DNA of 64,000 nt from MED-G105 sp965263305 (lineage in GTDB: Bacteria; Pseudomonadota; Alphaproteobacteria; Caulobacterales; Parvularculaceae). Below are positions 18,384-26,649 of the stretch, one piece after another. The stretch spans positions 3,286,001 through 3,350,000 of the forward strand of contig OZ253666.1 of the NCBI GenBank assembly GCA_965263305.1. Direction: 5' to 3'. Within the stretch, counting starts at the first letter, position 1. Each line of letters starts with the position of its first letter. Below the pieces are notes generated by a model, which saw only the letters and a list, made by a program, of their open reading frames with translations, did not search any database and was not told the DNA's origin. The translations under genes were made by a program, and so were the position numbers.

Positions 18384-19556
18384 ATGCCAACAAACAGCTT
18401 CGCCTTCATGAAATTTGATATCGACCCAATGATCGAAGAAATGCGCGATGTCGTCTCGCGTTGGGTCGCGGACCGATTGGCGCCCAGGGCGGCGGAAATT
18501 GATGAGCAAAATCTCTTCCCGAGAGACCTTTGGCCGGAGCTTGGCGAACTGGGCGTTCTCGGTATTACCGCGGACGAGGCCCATGGGGGCGCGGGGCTTG
18601 GGTACCTCGCTCATACGGTGGTGATGGAAGAAATTTCGCGGGGGTCCGGCGCGGTGGGGCTTTCCTATGGCGCCCATTCAAATTTGTGCGTCAATCAACT
18701 CAATATCAACGGAAACGAAGATCAAAAAGCGCGCTACCTGCCGAAACTTGTCAGCGGGGAGCATTTAGGGGCGCTTGCAATGTCCGAACCGGGTGCTGGA
18801 TCGGACGTGGTTTCGATGAAACTGCGCGCCGATAAGAAAGGCGACCGATACATTCTGAACGGCAACAAAATGTGGATTACGAATGGTCCGGGGGCGGATA
18901 CGCTAGTGGTCTACGCCAAGACCGATCCAGAGGCGGGGCCGCGCGGCATCACGGCGTTTATCGTTGAAAAAGGATTTAAAGGTTTCTCCACCGCGCAAAA
19001 GCTCGACAAATTGGGCATGCGGGGGTCGGATACCTGCGAGTTGGTCTTTGAAGATTGCGAAGTGCCCGAAGAAAACGTATTGGGCGAGATGAATGAGGGC
19101 GTGCGCGTTCTAATGTCGGGCCTCGACTATGAGCGTGCGGTGCTTGCCGCTGGCTCTATCGGTATCATGCAAGCCTGTCTCGATGTCGTCATGCCTTACA
19201 TTCACGAACGACAGCAATTTGGTAAGCCCATCGGCACGTTTCAGCTTGTTCAAGGAAAGCTCGCTGATATGTATACAACCACCAATGCCTGCCGCGCTTA
19301 TGTTTATGAGGTGGCGAAGGCGTGCGATCGCGGCGAGACAACCCGGCAAGATGCGGCGGGGTGTATTCTGTATGCGGCAGAGAAATCAACCCAGGTCGCG
19401 CTTGACGCCATTCAACTATTGGGCGGGAATGGATACATCAATGAATACCCGACGGGACGATTGTTGAGAGACGCAAAGCTGTATGAGATTGGCGCTGGCA
19501 CATCAGAGGTGCGCCGCATGCTGATCGGGCGCGAACTTTTTGAAAAATCCGCATAG
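18384..19556 (+). CDS. Isovaleryl-CoA dehydrogenase
   Basis: FAD-dependent acyl-CoA dehydrogenase of 390 residues that oxidises isovaleryl-CoA to 3-methylcrotonyl-CoA in leucine breakdown. Signatures include ALAMSEPGAGSDVVSMKL, MWITNGPGADTLVVYAKT, KLGMRGSDTCELVFEDCEVP and the C-terminal RLLRDAKLYEIGAGTSEVRR. The catalytic base lies at Glu250 in SGLDYERAVLA, the position characteristic of isovaleryl-CoA dehydrogenase rather than of short- or medium-chain enzymes, where it lies near residue 370. The other leucine-catabolic genes (liuB, liuC, liuD) are not adjacent here. The gene is preceded by a FadR-type operator and followed 12 bases later by a GntR regulator. It is usually named ivd or liuA. 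Confidence 0.92.
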   Translation: MPTNSFAFMKFDIDPMIEEMRDVVSRWVADRLAPRAAEIDEQNLFPRDLWPELGELGVLGITADEAHGGAGLGYLAHTVVMEEISRGSGAVGLSYGAHSNLCVNQLNINGNEDQKARYLPKLVSGEHLGALAMSEPGAGSDVVSMKLRADKKGDRYILNGNKMWITNGPGADTLVVYAKTDPEAGPRGITAFIVEKGFKGFSTAQKLDKLGMRGSDTCELVFEDCEVPEENVLGEMNEGVRVLMSGLDYERAVLAAGSIGIMQACLDVVMPYIHERQQFGKPIGTFQLVQGKLADMYTTTNACRAYVYEVAKACDRGETTRQDAAGCILYAAEKSTQVALDAIQLLGGNGYINEYPTGRLLRDAKLYEIGAGTSEVRRMLIGRELFEKSA

Positions 19557-19568
19557 AGCAGGCGATTG

Positions 19569-20297
19569 ATGGTGCATCAATTCCAACCGCTCAAAAAAGA
19601 GCCCGCCTATTTGAAGGTCTATCAAGCGATTGAGGCTGAGATTGTCTCAGGCGCGTTGGCCGAAGGCGCCGTGTTGCCAACGGAGGCGATGCTGTGTGAA
19701 CAATTCGCCGTGACGCGCGCCACAGTGCGCGAAGGGTTGCGCTTATTGGAGCAAGCCGATCTTGTCAGGCGCGGCGCCGCAAAACGCTTTGTTGTCCGTC
19801 GCCCCGACGCCGGCGATGTCGCCCTTGCGGCGAGTAAGGGGCTCGCCCTTGGCGGCGCGACCTTCCAAGAGGTGTGGGAGACGTTATCAGCGATGTACCC
19901 ACAGGCGGCCCGGATCGCCGCCCAGCGTCTTGAAAAACTCCAGATAAATGAATTACGGGCGATCAATGCCGATCTGCGGGCCGCGGCGACGGACGATGCT
20001 GAAGCCACGGTGACCTTTGCGGTGGCGTTTTTTCAGTGCCTGGCGGCCGGGTTGAATAACCGTGTTTTGCTGGCGTTATTGCAATCGTTGAATATGATGA
20101 TCGAGGCGAGTTTGCAGCAGGTGATTTTGAAAACGCCCGAAGCTCATGCAAGGATTCTTGAAGCGCAGGGCCATATTATTGCCGCGTTAGATGATCGCAA
20201 CGAGGAGCGCGCCGCCCTATGGATGACGCGCCATATTGATGATTTAAAGCGGGGCTATGAATTGGCGGCGTTAAATTTTCATGATCGCGTGCTTTAA
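19569..20297 (+). CDS. GntR-family regulator, FadR/FCD subfamily
   Basis: 242-residue transcription factor. Residues about 10-75 form a winged helix-turn-helix (YLKVYQAIEAEIVSGAL, then LPTEAMLCEQFAVTRATVRE). The rest is an all-helical FCD-like effector domain with a late His (RHIDDLKRGYELA) typical of the metal/ligand site. ATG 19569 is preferred to the TTG three bases earlier. It follows isovaleryl-CoA dehydrogenase by 12 bases, and a matching operator lies in front of that gene, so it probably controls the pair and itself. The ligand is likely an acyl-CoA or branched acid, by inference. Its last four bases overlap the convergent pabC end. Confidence 0.85.
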   Translation: MVHQFQPLKKEPAYLKVYQAIEAEIVSGALAEGAVLPTEAMLCEQFAVTRATVREGLRLLEQADLVRRGAAKRFVVRRPDAGDVALAASKGLALGGATFQEVWETLSAMYPQAARIAAQRLEKLQINELRAINADLRAAATDDAEATVTFAVAFFQCLAAGLNNRVLLALLQSLNMMIEASLQQVILKTPEAHARILEAQGHIIAALDDRNEERAALWMTRHIDDLKRGYELAALNFHDRVL

Positions 20298-20983
20298 GAT
20301 GCTTCAAGGAACATTGCCCTTCTAAGGCCTTGTACAGAGTTCCCCAGAAAAAGTGCATCAGCGCTTTTGAGCAAATCGAGCGTTAAAATCGCCTCCTTGG
20401 CCTTTTTCCTCTGGAGTAAATCACCCCGCAGAACGCCTGGTAAAAGACCGCATGCGAGAGGGGGTGTAACGAGATCGCCCCCGACTAAGGCGAAGATATT
20501 GGTGCGACTGCCTTCACAAATTTCGGCCCGCTCATTCAAATATACAATATCGTTTACACCTAAAAGCGCCGTATAATGATTGTATTCATTGTCGTAAACG
20601 GACCGCTTTGTGGTTTTGTGCTGAAGCAACGGGTCAGCAGAGGCGAGCGTTGTCGGTGATAACGCGAATGACCATGGTTCACCCGGGGTTTCAATTGCCT
20701 TTGTCATCTCATCAATGGGCGCCGGCCCCGGCGGTAACGGCGTGCTCGTCAACGCGAGGTCGCCGTCTTGCGCAAGCGTGAGGCGTAGCCGAAACCGTGA
20801 ATTGTCTAGGGACGCGATTGTTGTGGCTAACAGCGCCTTTGCCTGTTCAAGGTCGACGTCGAAGCCCAATGCTAACGCGGATTTTTCCAAACGATCGAGA
20901 TGCCCATCAACGAGCCAGATCTGACCGTTTTTCATCAGCAGCATGGTTTCAAAGAGTTGAAAATCGACCATGGGAGGCGGCAT
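20294..20983 (-). CDS. pabC: Aminotransferase class IV, probable 4-amino-4-deoxychorismate lyase
   Basis: PLP enzyme of 229 residues expected to release pyruvate from aminodeoxychorismate, giving p-aminobenzoate for folate synthesis. The fold-type IV signature is seen: the catalytic Lys in LLQHKTTKRSVYDNEY (Lys123), and NERAEICEGSRTNIF with the PLP-phosphate contacts, followed by CGLLPGVLR. It is at the 3' end of a pabB-pabA-pabC run, nine bases after pabA, which supports the lyase role over a branched-chain aminotransferase. It overlaps the convergent GntR gene end by four bases. Confidence 0.87.
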   Translation of the reverse strand: MPPPMVDFQLFETMLLMKNGQIWLVDGHLDRLEKSALALGFDVDLEQAKALLATTIASLDNSRFRLRLTLAQDGDLALTSTPLPPGPAPIDEMTKAIETPGEPWSFALSPTTLASADPLLQHKTTKRSVYDNEYNHYTALLGVNDIVYLNERAEICEGSRTNIFALVGGDLVTPPLACGLLPGVLRGDLLQRKKAKEAILTLDLLKSADALFLGNSVQGLRRAMFLEAS

Positions 20984-20992
20984 AGGCGTTTT

Positions 20993-21652
20993 CTACAGCG
21001 TTAAGGACGGCGGGGGCGGCGTATTTAGTTTTGGGTCATGCATCGAAAGAAAGCTGTCAAACATCGGGCGTCCCACTGAGGTCAGGATCGACTCTGGATG
21101 AAATTGTATCCCCTCAATCGCGTAGTCTTTATGCTGAAGGCCCATGATTTCCATGCCAAACCCCGCATTCTCGACGATGGCTGAGATGTGAAGGCCATCG
21201 CCTGGGTCGTCCGGGGCCACAATCAGTGAATGATATCGCCCGACGGCGGTGGATTGTGGAATGTTGGCGAACGCGCCGGTGTTGTTATGTCGAATGGTGG
21301 ATGCCTTGCCATGCATCACGCGCGGCGCATTGGTAACTTGGCCGCCAAAGTGCTTGGCGATGATTTGGTGCCCAAGGCATACGCCGAGAACCGGCAATTT
21401 GCCGATGGCGCGGTCCAATATTGCCCGGCAAATGCCAGACTCATCCGGGCTGCCGGGACCGGGAGATAGTAGGATCCGCGCCGGTGAAAGGCCTAATGCA
21501 TCGGTCGCGCTCATTTCGTCATTCTTAATGACGTGCACCGTCGCGTTTGACTGACGCAAGTACTGAACAATCAAATGCGTGAAGGAATCATAATTGTCGA
21601 CAACCAGCGTTGTGTTGGATTCGAAAGATGAGTGCATGGCGCCTGACAACAT
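20993..21652 (-). CDS. pabA: Aminodeoxychorismate synthase component 2 (glutamine amidotransferase)
   Basis: Class I glutamine amidotransferase of 219 residues that supplies ammonia to PabB. The catalytic triad is visible: Cys92 in VLGVCLGHQII and His185/Glu187 in IQFHPESIL. The N-terminus has VVDNYDSFTHLIVQYL as in TrpG/PabA, and the oxyanion LLSPGPGSPDE segment. TrpG and PabA cannot be told apart by sequence alone, but position between pabB and pabC makes PabA the better call; it could also serve anthranilate synthase if no separate trpG exists. Nine bases separate it from pabB. ATG 21637 is an alternative start. Confidence 0.9.
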   Translation of the reverse strand: MLSGAMHSSFESNTTLVVDNYDSFTHLIVQYLRQSNATVHVIKNDEMSATDALGLSPARILLSPGPGSPDESGICRAILDRAIGKLPVLGVCLGHQIIAKHFGGQVTNAPRVMHGKASTIRHNNTGAFANIPQSTAVGRYHSLIVAPDDPGDGLHISAIVENAGFGMEIMGLQHKDYAIEGIQFHPESILTSVGRPMFDSFLSMHDPKLNTPPPPSLTL

Positions 21653-21661
21653 GATGCAATG

Positions 21662-22912
21662 TCACTCACTGGCTAAAGCATTGGCAAGGGCCGCCGTTTC
21701 ATGTGCGTCTTCGCCAAATGGCCTGTCAAAAAGGTCAAAAAGGAAGCGGCCCTTACCCATGCATTCGGCAAATTCCGCCGTTGCTTCTGAATCATAGACA
21801 ATACCCCCGCCAAGACCCAAATACGCTCGGTTTTTGGGGGCGGCTTGGTCAATAGTGATGGTTCTGATGGGGACGGAAAAACACATTTCCATTTGTGGTG
21901 TTACGTAACCAATAGCGCCGGTATAGACCCCTCGCGGCCCTGCCTCGAGCGCGGCGATGATTTCCATGGTGCGTATTTTCGGGGCGCCTGTGACGGAGCC
22001 GCATGGGAACAATGCTCTGAAGATATCGAGAAGGGTCACCGCATCGGATATGGTGCAACGGATGGAGGAGGTCATTTGGTAAAGGGAGCGGTATGTTTCC
22101 ACCATCAATAGGTCCTCAACCTCGAGACTGCCTGGTTCTGCGATGCGTCCTAGATCATTGCGCAAAAGGTCAACAATAATGATGTTTTCAGCGCGGGTTT
22201 TCTCATCATGGCGAAGTCGGTTTTTGTGGACAGTATTAACACGATCATCATCGTGTTTTGCTGCTGTCCCTTTCATAGGGCGGGTGCGGAGGGTGCTGCC
22301 GCGCTTTTCAAAAAACAGTTCCGGCGATCGGGATAAAATCGTTCGTTCGTTGAATTGAAGATAGGCCCCGTAAGGGACCGGCTGTGCGCGCCTGAGGTCT
22401 TGGTAAAATTGAGTGAGATCACCCTCGACATCGAATTCGCAACCCATTGTGTAATTGGTTTGATAGGTATCACCCTGGTACAAATGCCGCTTGATTGCTT
22501 GGACGTTTTTGCGAAAGGTCTCTTCGTTTTCGAGGAAGGTGAGGTTCGATAATTCGTACCCACTATTCGTCTGGCGTTTTTCAAGTAAACCTTCTGCTGC
22601 GGCGTGGTCGAGGGCTTCGACCTGCTTGAAAAATCCGAATTGGGCATTCGGCCGCCTCTTATCGGAGGATTTGACAACCATATGTGGGTCGAAGGCGCTG
22701 GCGGCTTCATAGCTTACATAACCCGCCGCGTAGAGACCCGCATTGGTAAGGGCGTCAATTTCTTCACATAGAACAACAATATCATCTGCGGTGTAGGCGG
22801 ATGATACTTTCTCACAGTCTTTAAAGAAGTAAGAAGAGCCGTCTTGGCGGTAATTATCGTCGAGAAGAATGAAAGGCGGTGTCACGTTCTGAAAAACTCT
22901 ATGATCCGCCAA
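21662..22912 (-). CDS. pabB: Aminodeoxychorismate synthase component 1
   Basis: Chorismate-using enzyme (416 residues) that forms 4-amino-4-deoxychorismate with PabA ammonia. The chorismate-binding domain shows FFEKRGSTLRTRPMKGT, the signature Lys region where PabB has PMKGT, then NIIIVDLLRNDLGRI, LFPCGSVTGAPKI and YLGLGGGIVYDSE. The N-terminal about 130 residues are the shorter alphaproteobacterial type. Gene order pabB-pabA-pabC with 9-base gaps points to one operon read leftward. Upstream lies a 111-base gap after the DUF1295 gene. Confidence 0.92.
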   Translation of the reverse strand: MADHRVFQNVTPPFILLDDNYRQDGSSYFFKDCEKVSSAYTADDIVVLCEEIDALTNAGLYAAGYVSYEAASAFDPHMVVKSSDKRRPNAQFGFFKQVEALDHAAAEGLLEKRQTNSGYELSNLTFLENEETFRKNVQAIKRHLYQGDTYQTNYTMGCEFDVEGDLTQFYQDLRRAQPVPYGAYLQFNERTILSRSPELFFEKRGSTLRTRPMKGTAAKHDDDRVNTVHKNRLRHDEKTRAENIIIVDLLRNDLGRIAEPGSLEVEDLLMVETYRSLYQMTSSIRCTISDAVTLLDIFRALFPCGSVTGAPKIRTMEIIAALEAGPRGVYTGAIGYVTPQMEMCFSVPIRTITIDQAAPKNRAYLGLGGGIVYDSEATAEFAECMGKGRFLFDLFDRPFGEDAHETAALANALASE

Positions 22913-23023
22913 GTGCTTTCCTTAGCGGCGTTAAACGCCACAAAAGCCTTATCCTTTTTTTGAGTGCGCTCGCAAGCCGGCGCGCGCCACTGCAATTGTT
23001 GGTGGGGTTGGTGTCGCGTTTGG

Positions 23024-23836
23024 TCAGGCCGTTGGCGGGGAACTTTTGGGCGGTAATGGCAAAAACCCGCTCGTGCGGGCGCGGTATGCCTCGTATTCGG
23101 GGTACTTTTTCATCATGGAGCGTTCCAACAACGCCTTGCCAGAGATGTTCACCAGGAAGAATGCCATGACAAACGGGCTCAGAACGCCAATCCATCCAAA
23201 AGGCGCTTCAAGGGCGATTAAAGCCAACCCGAACCAAAGACAGGCGTCGCCGAAATAATTGGGATGACGGGTTAACGCCCACAAACCCGTGGTCATCAAC
23301 TTGCCTTTGTTTTCCGGCTTGGATTTGAAGGCTTTGAGTTGGGCGTCCCCAATTGTTTCAAAGAGAATGCCGATGGCAAAAATTGCGGCGCCGATATACG
23401 AAAGGACGCCAAGGGTCGGCGAACCGGCGAATTGGCCGACCTGAACCGGGAGAGAAACAAACCACGCGACGGTTGCCTGCAAAAGGAAAATGCGCGGTAG
23501 GCTCCACCGGGCGAAAGCCGCGTCGGACCCCTGTTTTTTGCGCATCGCGACATAGCGAAAATCCTCTCCATGCCCCAAATTTCGTTGAGCCAGGTAAATC
23601 CCGAGGCGCGCCGCCCATAACACGGCAAGGCCGGTGAGCAGCCAAGCGCGAGGAGATCGGTCATCGAGGAAGAAGATAAAAGTGGCGACGGCCGGTGTTG
23701 CGCAAAATGGCCCCCAAAAAATGTCAATAATACTTGCGTCTTTCACGCGAGTGCTGACGGCCCAGAGGATTGTTACGAGGATCCATAATAAAAGGAGGTT
23801 GGCGAAGATTATCTGTAAAACGCTTGCGATCGTCAT
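23024..23836 (-). CDS. DUF1295 membrane protein (steroid 5-alpha-reductase-like)
   Basis: 270-residue protein with about six or seven transmembrane segments, of the DUF1295 family. The C-terminal GLWALTRHPNYFGDACLWFGLAL and KKYPEYEAYRARTSGFLPLPP are shared with isoprenylcysteine methyltransferase-like and 5-alpha-reductase-like proteins, in which this region binds a cofactor. No bacterial function is established for this branch. It lies upstream of the pab genes on the same strand but is separated by 111 bases. Divergent from the nitroreductase gene. Confidence 0.85.
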   Translation of the reverse strand: MTIASVLQIIFANLLLLWILVTILWAVSTRVKDASIIDIFWGPFCATPAVATFIFFLDDRSPRAWLLTGLAVLWAARLGIYLAQRNLGHGEDFRYVAMRKKQGSDAAFARWSLPRIFLLQATVAWFVSLPVQVGQFAGSPTLGVLSYIGAAIFAIGILFETIGDAQLKAFKSKPENKGKLMTTGLWALTRHPNYFGDACLWFGLALIALEAPFGWIGVLSPFVMAFFLVNISGKALLERSMMKKYPEYEAYRARTSGFLPLPPKSSPPTA

Positions 23837-23891
23837 AGAATTAGGGCTCTCTCATCCGGGTTTAGAAACAACAGGTAAGCTTCAGAAACGA

Positions 23892-24539
23892 ATGTCAAAT
23901 CAGACACCAGGATCGAGTAAAAATGAAGCGCCTTCGGCGCCTCAACTAGGCGATTCCGTGCCGGGCGCCCATTCATCGCAAGAAGCGCGCGAGCTGATGA
24001 GATTGCGGCGCTCAACCCCGGCCGACAAAATTGGCGAGCCTGGTCCGGACGCGGACACTTTGGAGGCGCTCCTAACCATTGCAGCAAGGGTCCCGGATCA
24101 TCGCCGTGTTACGCCTTTTCGGTTTATCGTTTTCGAAGGCGATGGGCGCGAAAAAGCTGGGGATCATCTCGCCGCTGCATTTATTTCCAATTCACCAGAT
24201 GCACCATCTGAGAGAGTCTCTATAGAACGCCGCCGTTTTTTACGGGCGCCGGTGGTCGTCGCTGTTGTTTCTTGCGTAAATACCGAGCATCGCACGCCTG
24301 AATGGGAGCAGGTGCTTACCGCCGGGGCTGTATGCGAAAACCTCTTGATTGCCGCCTGCGCCTATGGCTTCGCCGCCCAGTGGATCACGGAATGGTACGC
24401 CTATGATCAAGCGGTTTTGGACGCGTTTGGGCTGGCGGCTGGCGAAAAGATTGCCGGATACATCTATATCGGCGCAGCGGAAGAGGACCCGTTAGAGCGG
24501 GCACGGCCAGATTTATCGCAGATTTTGACGCGATTTTAG
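23892..24539 (+). CDS. Nitroreductase family protein (YdjA-like)
   Basis: FMN-dependent oxidoreductase of about 215 residues. The nitroreductase fold is seen from LMRLRRSTPADKI, through RVPDHRRVTPFRFIVFEG and QVLTAGAVCENLLIAACAYG to QWITEWYAYD. The AARVPDHRRVTPFRF motif places it in the compact YdjA/TdsD-type subgroup. The frame is open to 23634, but most of that extension overlaps the divergent DUF1295 gene, so ATG 23892 is chosen; its ribosome site is weak. Substrate unknown. Confidence 0.85.
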   Translation: MSNQTPGSSKNEAPSAPQLGDSVPGAHSSQEARELMRLRRSTPADKIGEPGPDADTLEALLTIAARVPDHRRVTPFRFIVFEGDGREKAGDHLAAAFISNSPDAPSERVSIERRRFLRAPVVVAVVSCVNTEHRTPEWEQVLTAGAVCENLLIAACAYGFAAQWITEWYAYDQAVLDAFGLAAGEKIAGYIYIGAAEEDPLERARPDLSQILTRF

Positions 24540-24758
24540 CCTTTGCTTATTCTTCCATGGGGCTCATGCTCTCACAGCCGAGTGATCGGGGAGCCGAATG
24601 TCTTGGGTTTGTCGCAGAAGACTGCCACATATCGTCGTATTCGCGCCACGCTCGCAGTATTTCGTTTGAGGGGACGCGATGAAAACCAAAGTCTCGCCGC
24701 CGCGCCGCTCACCAGTAACGGATCGCGGCCGCCAAGTTGGAAAATTAAGGAATTCACG

Positions 24759-25370
24759 ATGCGCACATTGTTAACCGCCGCCTGCGTCACCACCTTGCTG
24801 CTATTGTCGCCAGCGGCTATTGCACAGGATGCCCCCGCCGTTGATCCAGCCGCCGCCGTCGCCGGCGAGTACAAATCCGACCCAGGCCATGCGTACATCA
24901 CCTTCCATTATGATCACCAGGGCTATTCGCGGCCCTATATTCGGTGGCGCAAATGGGACGGCGTTCTCAATTGGAACCCTGAGACGGTCGAAAAATCATC
25001 TGTAAACGTGACAATTGACGCGACCTCAATCGACTCAGGTGTTGATCGCTTCGACGAGCACCTGAAGAGTGCGGACTTCTTTGACGTGGAGAAGCACGGG
25101 ACGATTTCGTTCGTTAGCACGAAGGTAGAAAAAACCGGTGACACCACTGGCGTCATCACTGGCGATCTGACGGTTAAAGAGATCACGAAGTCTGTGTCCC
25201 TTGACGTCACACTCAATCGCGCCGCGGCCGATAAAGGTCATAAACTGGGCTTTTCCGGCGCAACGAAAATTAAGCGATCAGATTTCGGTGTCGGCAAATA
25301 CGCGCCTTTTGTGGGTGATGATGTCGATATCATCATCGAAGCAGAGTTCGTGAAGCCAGATGCTAAATAG
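24759..25370 (+). CDS. YceI-family periplasmic protein (first copy)
   Basis: 203-residue exported protein with a signal peptide ending at AIAQ (about residue 23) and a YceI lipocalin-like domain: YKSDPGHAYITFHYDHQGYS, VTIDATSIDSGVDRFDEHL and the C-terminal LGFSGATKIKRSDFGVGKY. Known members bind polyisoprenoids such as ubiquinone precursors in a lipocalin barrel. TAAGG nine bases upstream marks ATG 24759. The YceI-cytochrome b561-YceI order here is common, suggesting a shared redox or lipid-carrier role. 219 bases upstream hold no recognisable element. Confidence 0.9.
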   Translation: MRTLLTAACVTTLLLLSPAAIAQDAPAVDPAAAVAGEYKSDPGHAYITFHYDHQGYSRPYIRWRKWDGVLNWNPETVEKSSVNVTIDATSIDSGVDRFDEHLKSADFFDVEKHGTISFVSTKVEKTGDTTGVITGDLTVKEITKSVSLDVTLNRAAADKGHKLGFSGATKIKRSDFGVGKYAPFVGDDVDIIIEAEFVKPDAK

Positions 25371-25415
25371 GCGCTAAAGAAGCGATCATTTTAGATCTGG
25401 AGGATACCCCTTGCG

Positions 25416-26006
25416 ATGAGTGAACAAAACGCCGGCCGATATACCTTTGTGGCGATTACCCTGCACTGGGTCATCGCCCTACTGATCATCGGTCAGTTGG
25501 CTGGCGGTTTGTTCATGGTCAATCTTTCCGATGAGCAAGCGTCCCTGAAATTTGAGCTGTTTCAGTGGCACAAATCCTTCGGAATCACGATCCTCCTTTT
25601 GTCGTTTGTCCGGTTGCTTTGGCGCCTCGGTCATCGCCCGCCCGCATTACCGAGCGCCATGGCGACATGGGAGCGTATTGCCGCCCGCGGGGCCCATTTT
25701 TTGTTTTATGTGCTGATGATCGCGATGCCGCTAGGCGGCTGGGCGGTTGTCTCCTCATCACCCTATGCCGGGAGTGTCCCGACATTTTTGTTCGGCGTCG
25801 TTCATTGGCCCCATCTTCCGTTCTTTGACGCGGTAGCGGATAAAGCGGCGCTGAGCGAGCAGCTAGCGGGCTATCATGAGCTTGGGGCCTATGCGATGAT
25901 TGGTTTGTTGGTTTTGCATATCGGCGCGGCGCTTCAGCATCATTTTCTGAAAAAAGATGGTGTGCTCTCGAGTATGGCGCCGTTTGTTCGTCGGCGTCCT
26001 TCGTAG
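25416..26006 (+). CDS. Cytochrome b561 family membrane protein
   Basis: 196-residue di-haem cytochrome b with four predicted transmembrane helices. Candidate haem-ligand His residues are in ITLHWVIALL, FQWHKSFGIT, GAHFLFYVL and GLLVLHIGAALQHHF. Such proteins pass electrons from quinol or to superoxide in the inner membrane. The start follows GGAGG. It is flanked on both sides by YceI proteins, a combination seen in many proteobacteria, which suggests a joint function around membrane quinones (inference). Confidence 0.9.
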   Translation: MSEQNAGRYTFVAITLHWVIALLIIGQLAGGLFMVNLSDEQASLKFELFQWHKSFGITILLLSFVRLLWRLGHRPPALPSAMATWERIAARGAHFLFYVLMIAMPLGGWAVVSSSPYAGSVPTFLFGVVHWPHLPFFDAVADKAALSEQLAGYHELGAYAMIGLLVLHIGAALQHHFLKKDGVLSSMAPFVRRRPS

Positions 26007-26025
26007 TGTAGAGGAATTCGGTCTC

Positions 26026-26640
26026 ATGTTTTTGCGTTCTATTTCTGTCGCGGCGATCCTTTCCGGCCTTTCCAGCATTCTTCTTGTGCAGCCCTCCTTC
26101 GCGCAAACAGAGGGTGAACCGGTTGCGCAAGCCCCAGCGTCTCTTTGGGTGATGAATGAAGAAACGAGCACCATAACGTTCCATGGGGAGCAGACGGGGA
26201 ACAAGTTCTCCGGCGAATTCGGTGACTTCACGACGGAAATTCGGTTCGACCCGAATAACCTCGCTGGGTCTTCCATTATGGCGACGATTTCGACGGCATC
26301 GGCAAAAACCGGCGACCGCCAGCGTGATACAGCGCTGCCAGGCGCGGAATGGTTTGCCTCAGATGATTATCCTCGCGCGGTGTTCACCGCTGAGGAAATT
26401 GCGTCGACGGGAACAAATACCTTCGAGGCGCGCGGGAGCCTCACGTTGCGCGATATCACCCACCCGGTGACGGTGCCCTTTACCCTCGCGTTTGAAGGTG
26501 ACAACGCCAAAGCGGAAGGTGAATTGACGTTGATACGTTCTGATTTTGGGGTGGGCCAGGGCGCTTTTGCCGACGGCAAATGGGTAGCGCTGGAGGTTGG
26601 GCTGTCCATCAAGATTGACGCGACAAAGGCTGCCGAATAA
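26026..26640 (+). CDS. YceI-family periplasmic protein (second copy)
   Basis: 204 residues with signal peptide (cleavage near SFAQ, residue 26) and a YceI domain: STITFHGEQTGNKFSGEFGD, GSIMATISTASAKTGDRQRD and TLIRSDFGVGQGAFADGKW. The TGDRQRDTALPGAEWF segment is typical of the YceI group linked to cytochrome b561. It begins 19 bases after the cytochrome gene, behind GAGGAA. It is only distantly similar to the first YceI copy, so the pair is not a recent duplication. Confidence 0.9.
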   Translation: MFLRSISVAAILSGLSSILLVQPSFAQTEGEPVAQAPASLWVMNEETSTITFHGEQTGNKFSGEFGDFTTEIRFDPNNLAGSSIMATISTASAKTGDRQRDTALPGAEWFASDDYPRAVFTAEEIASTGTNTFEARGSLTLRDITHPVTVPFTLAFEGDNAKAEGELTLIRSDFGVGQGAFADGKWVALEVGLSIKIDATKAAE

Positions 26641-26649
26641 ATCTCGGTT

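Noticed and set aside
23634..23891. The 86-codon upstream extension of the nitroreductase frame
   Set aside because: It lies largely on top of the divergent DUF1295 gene and adds no domain.
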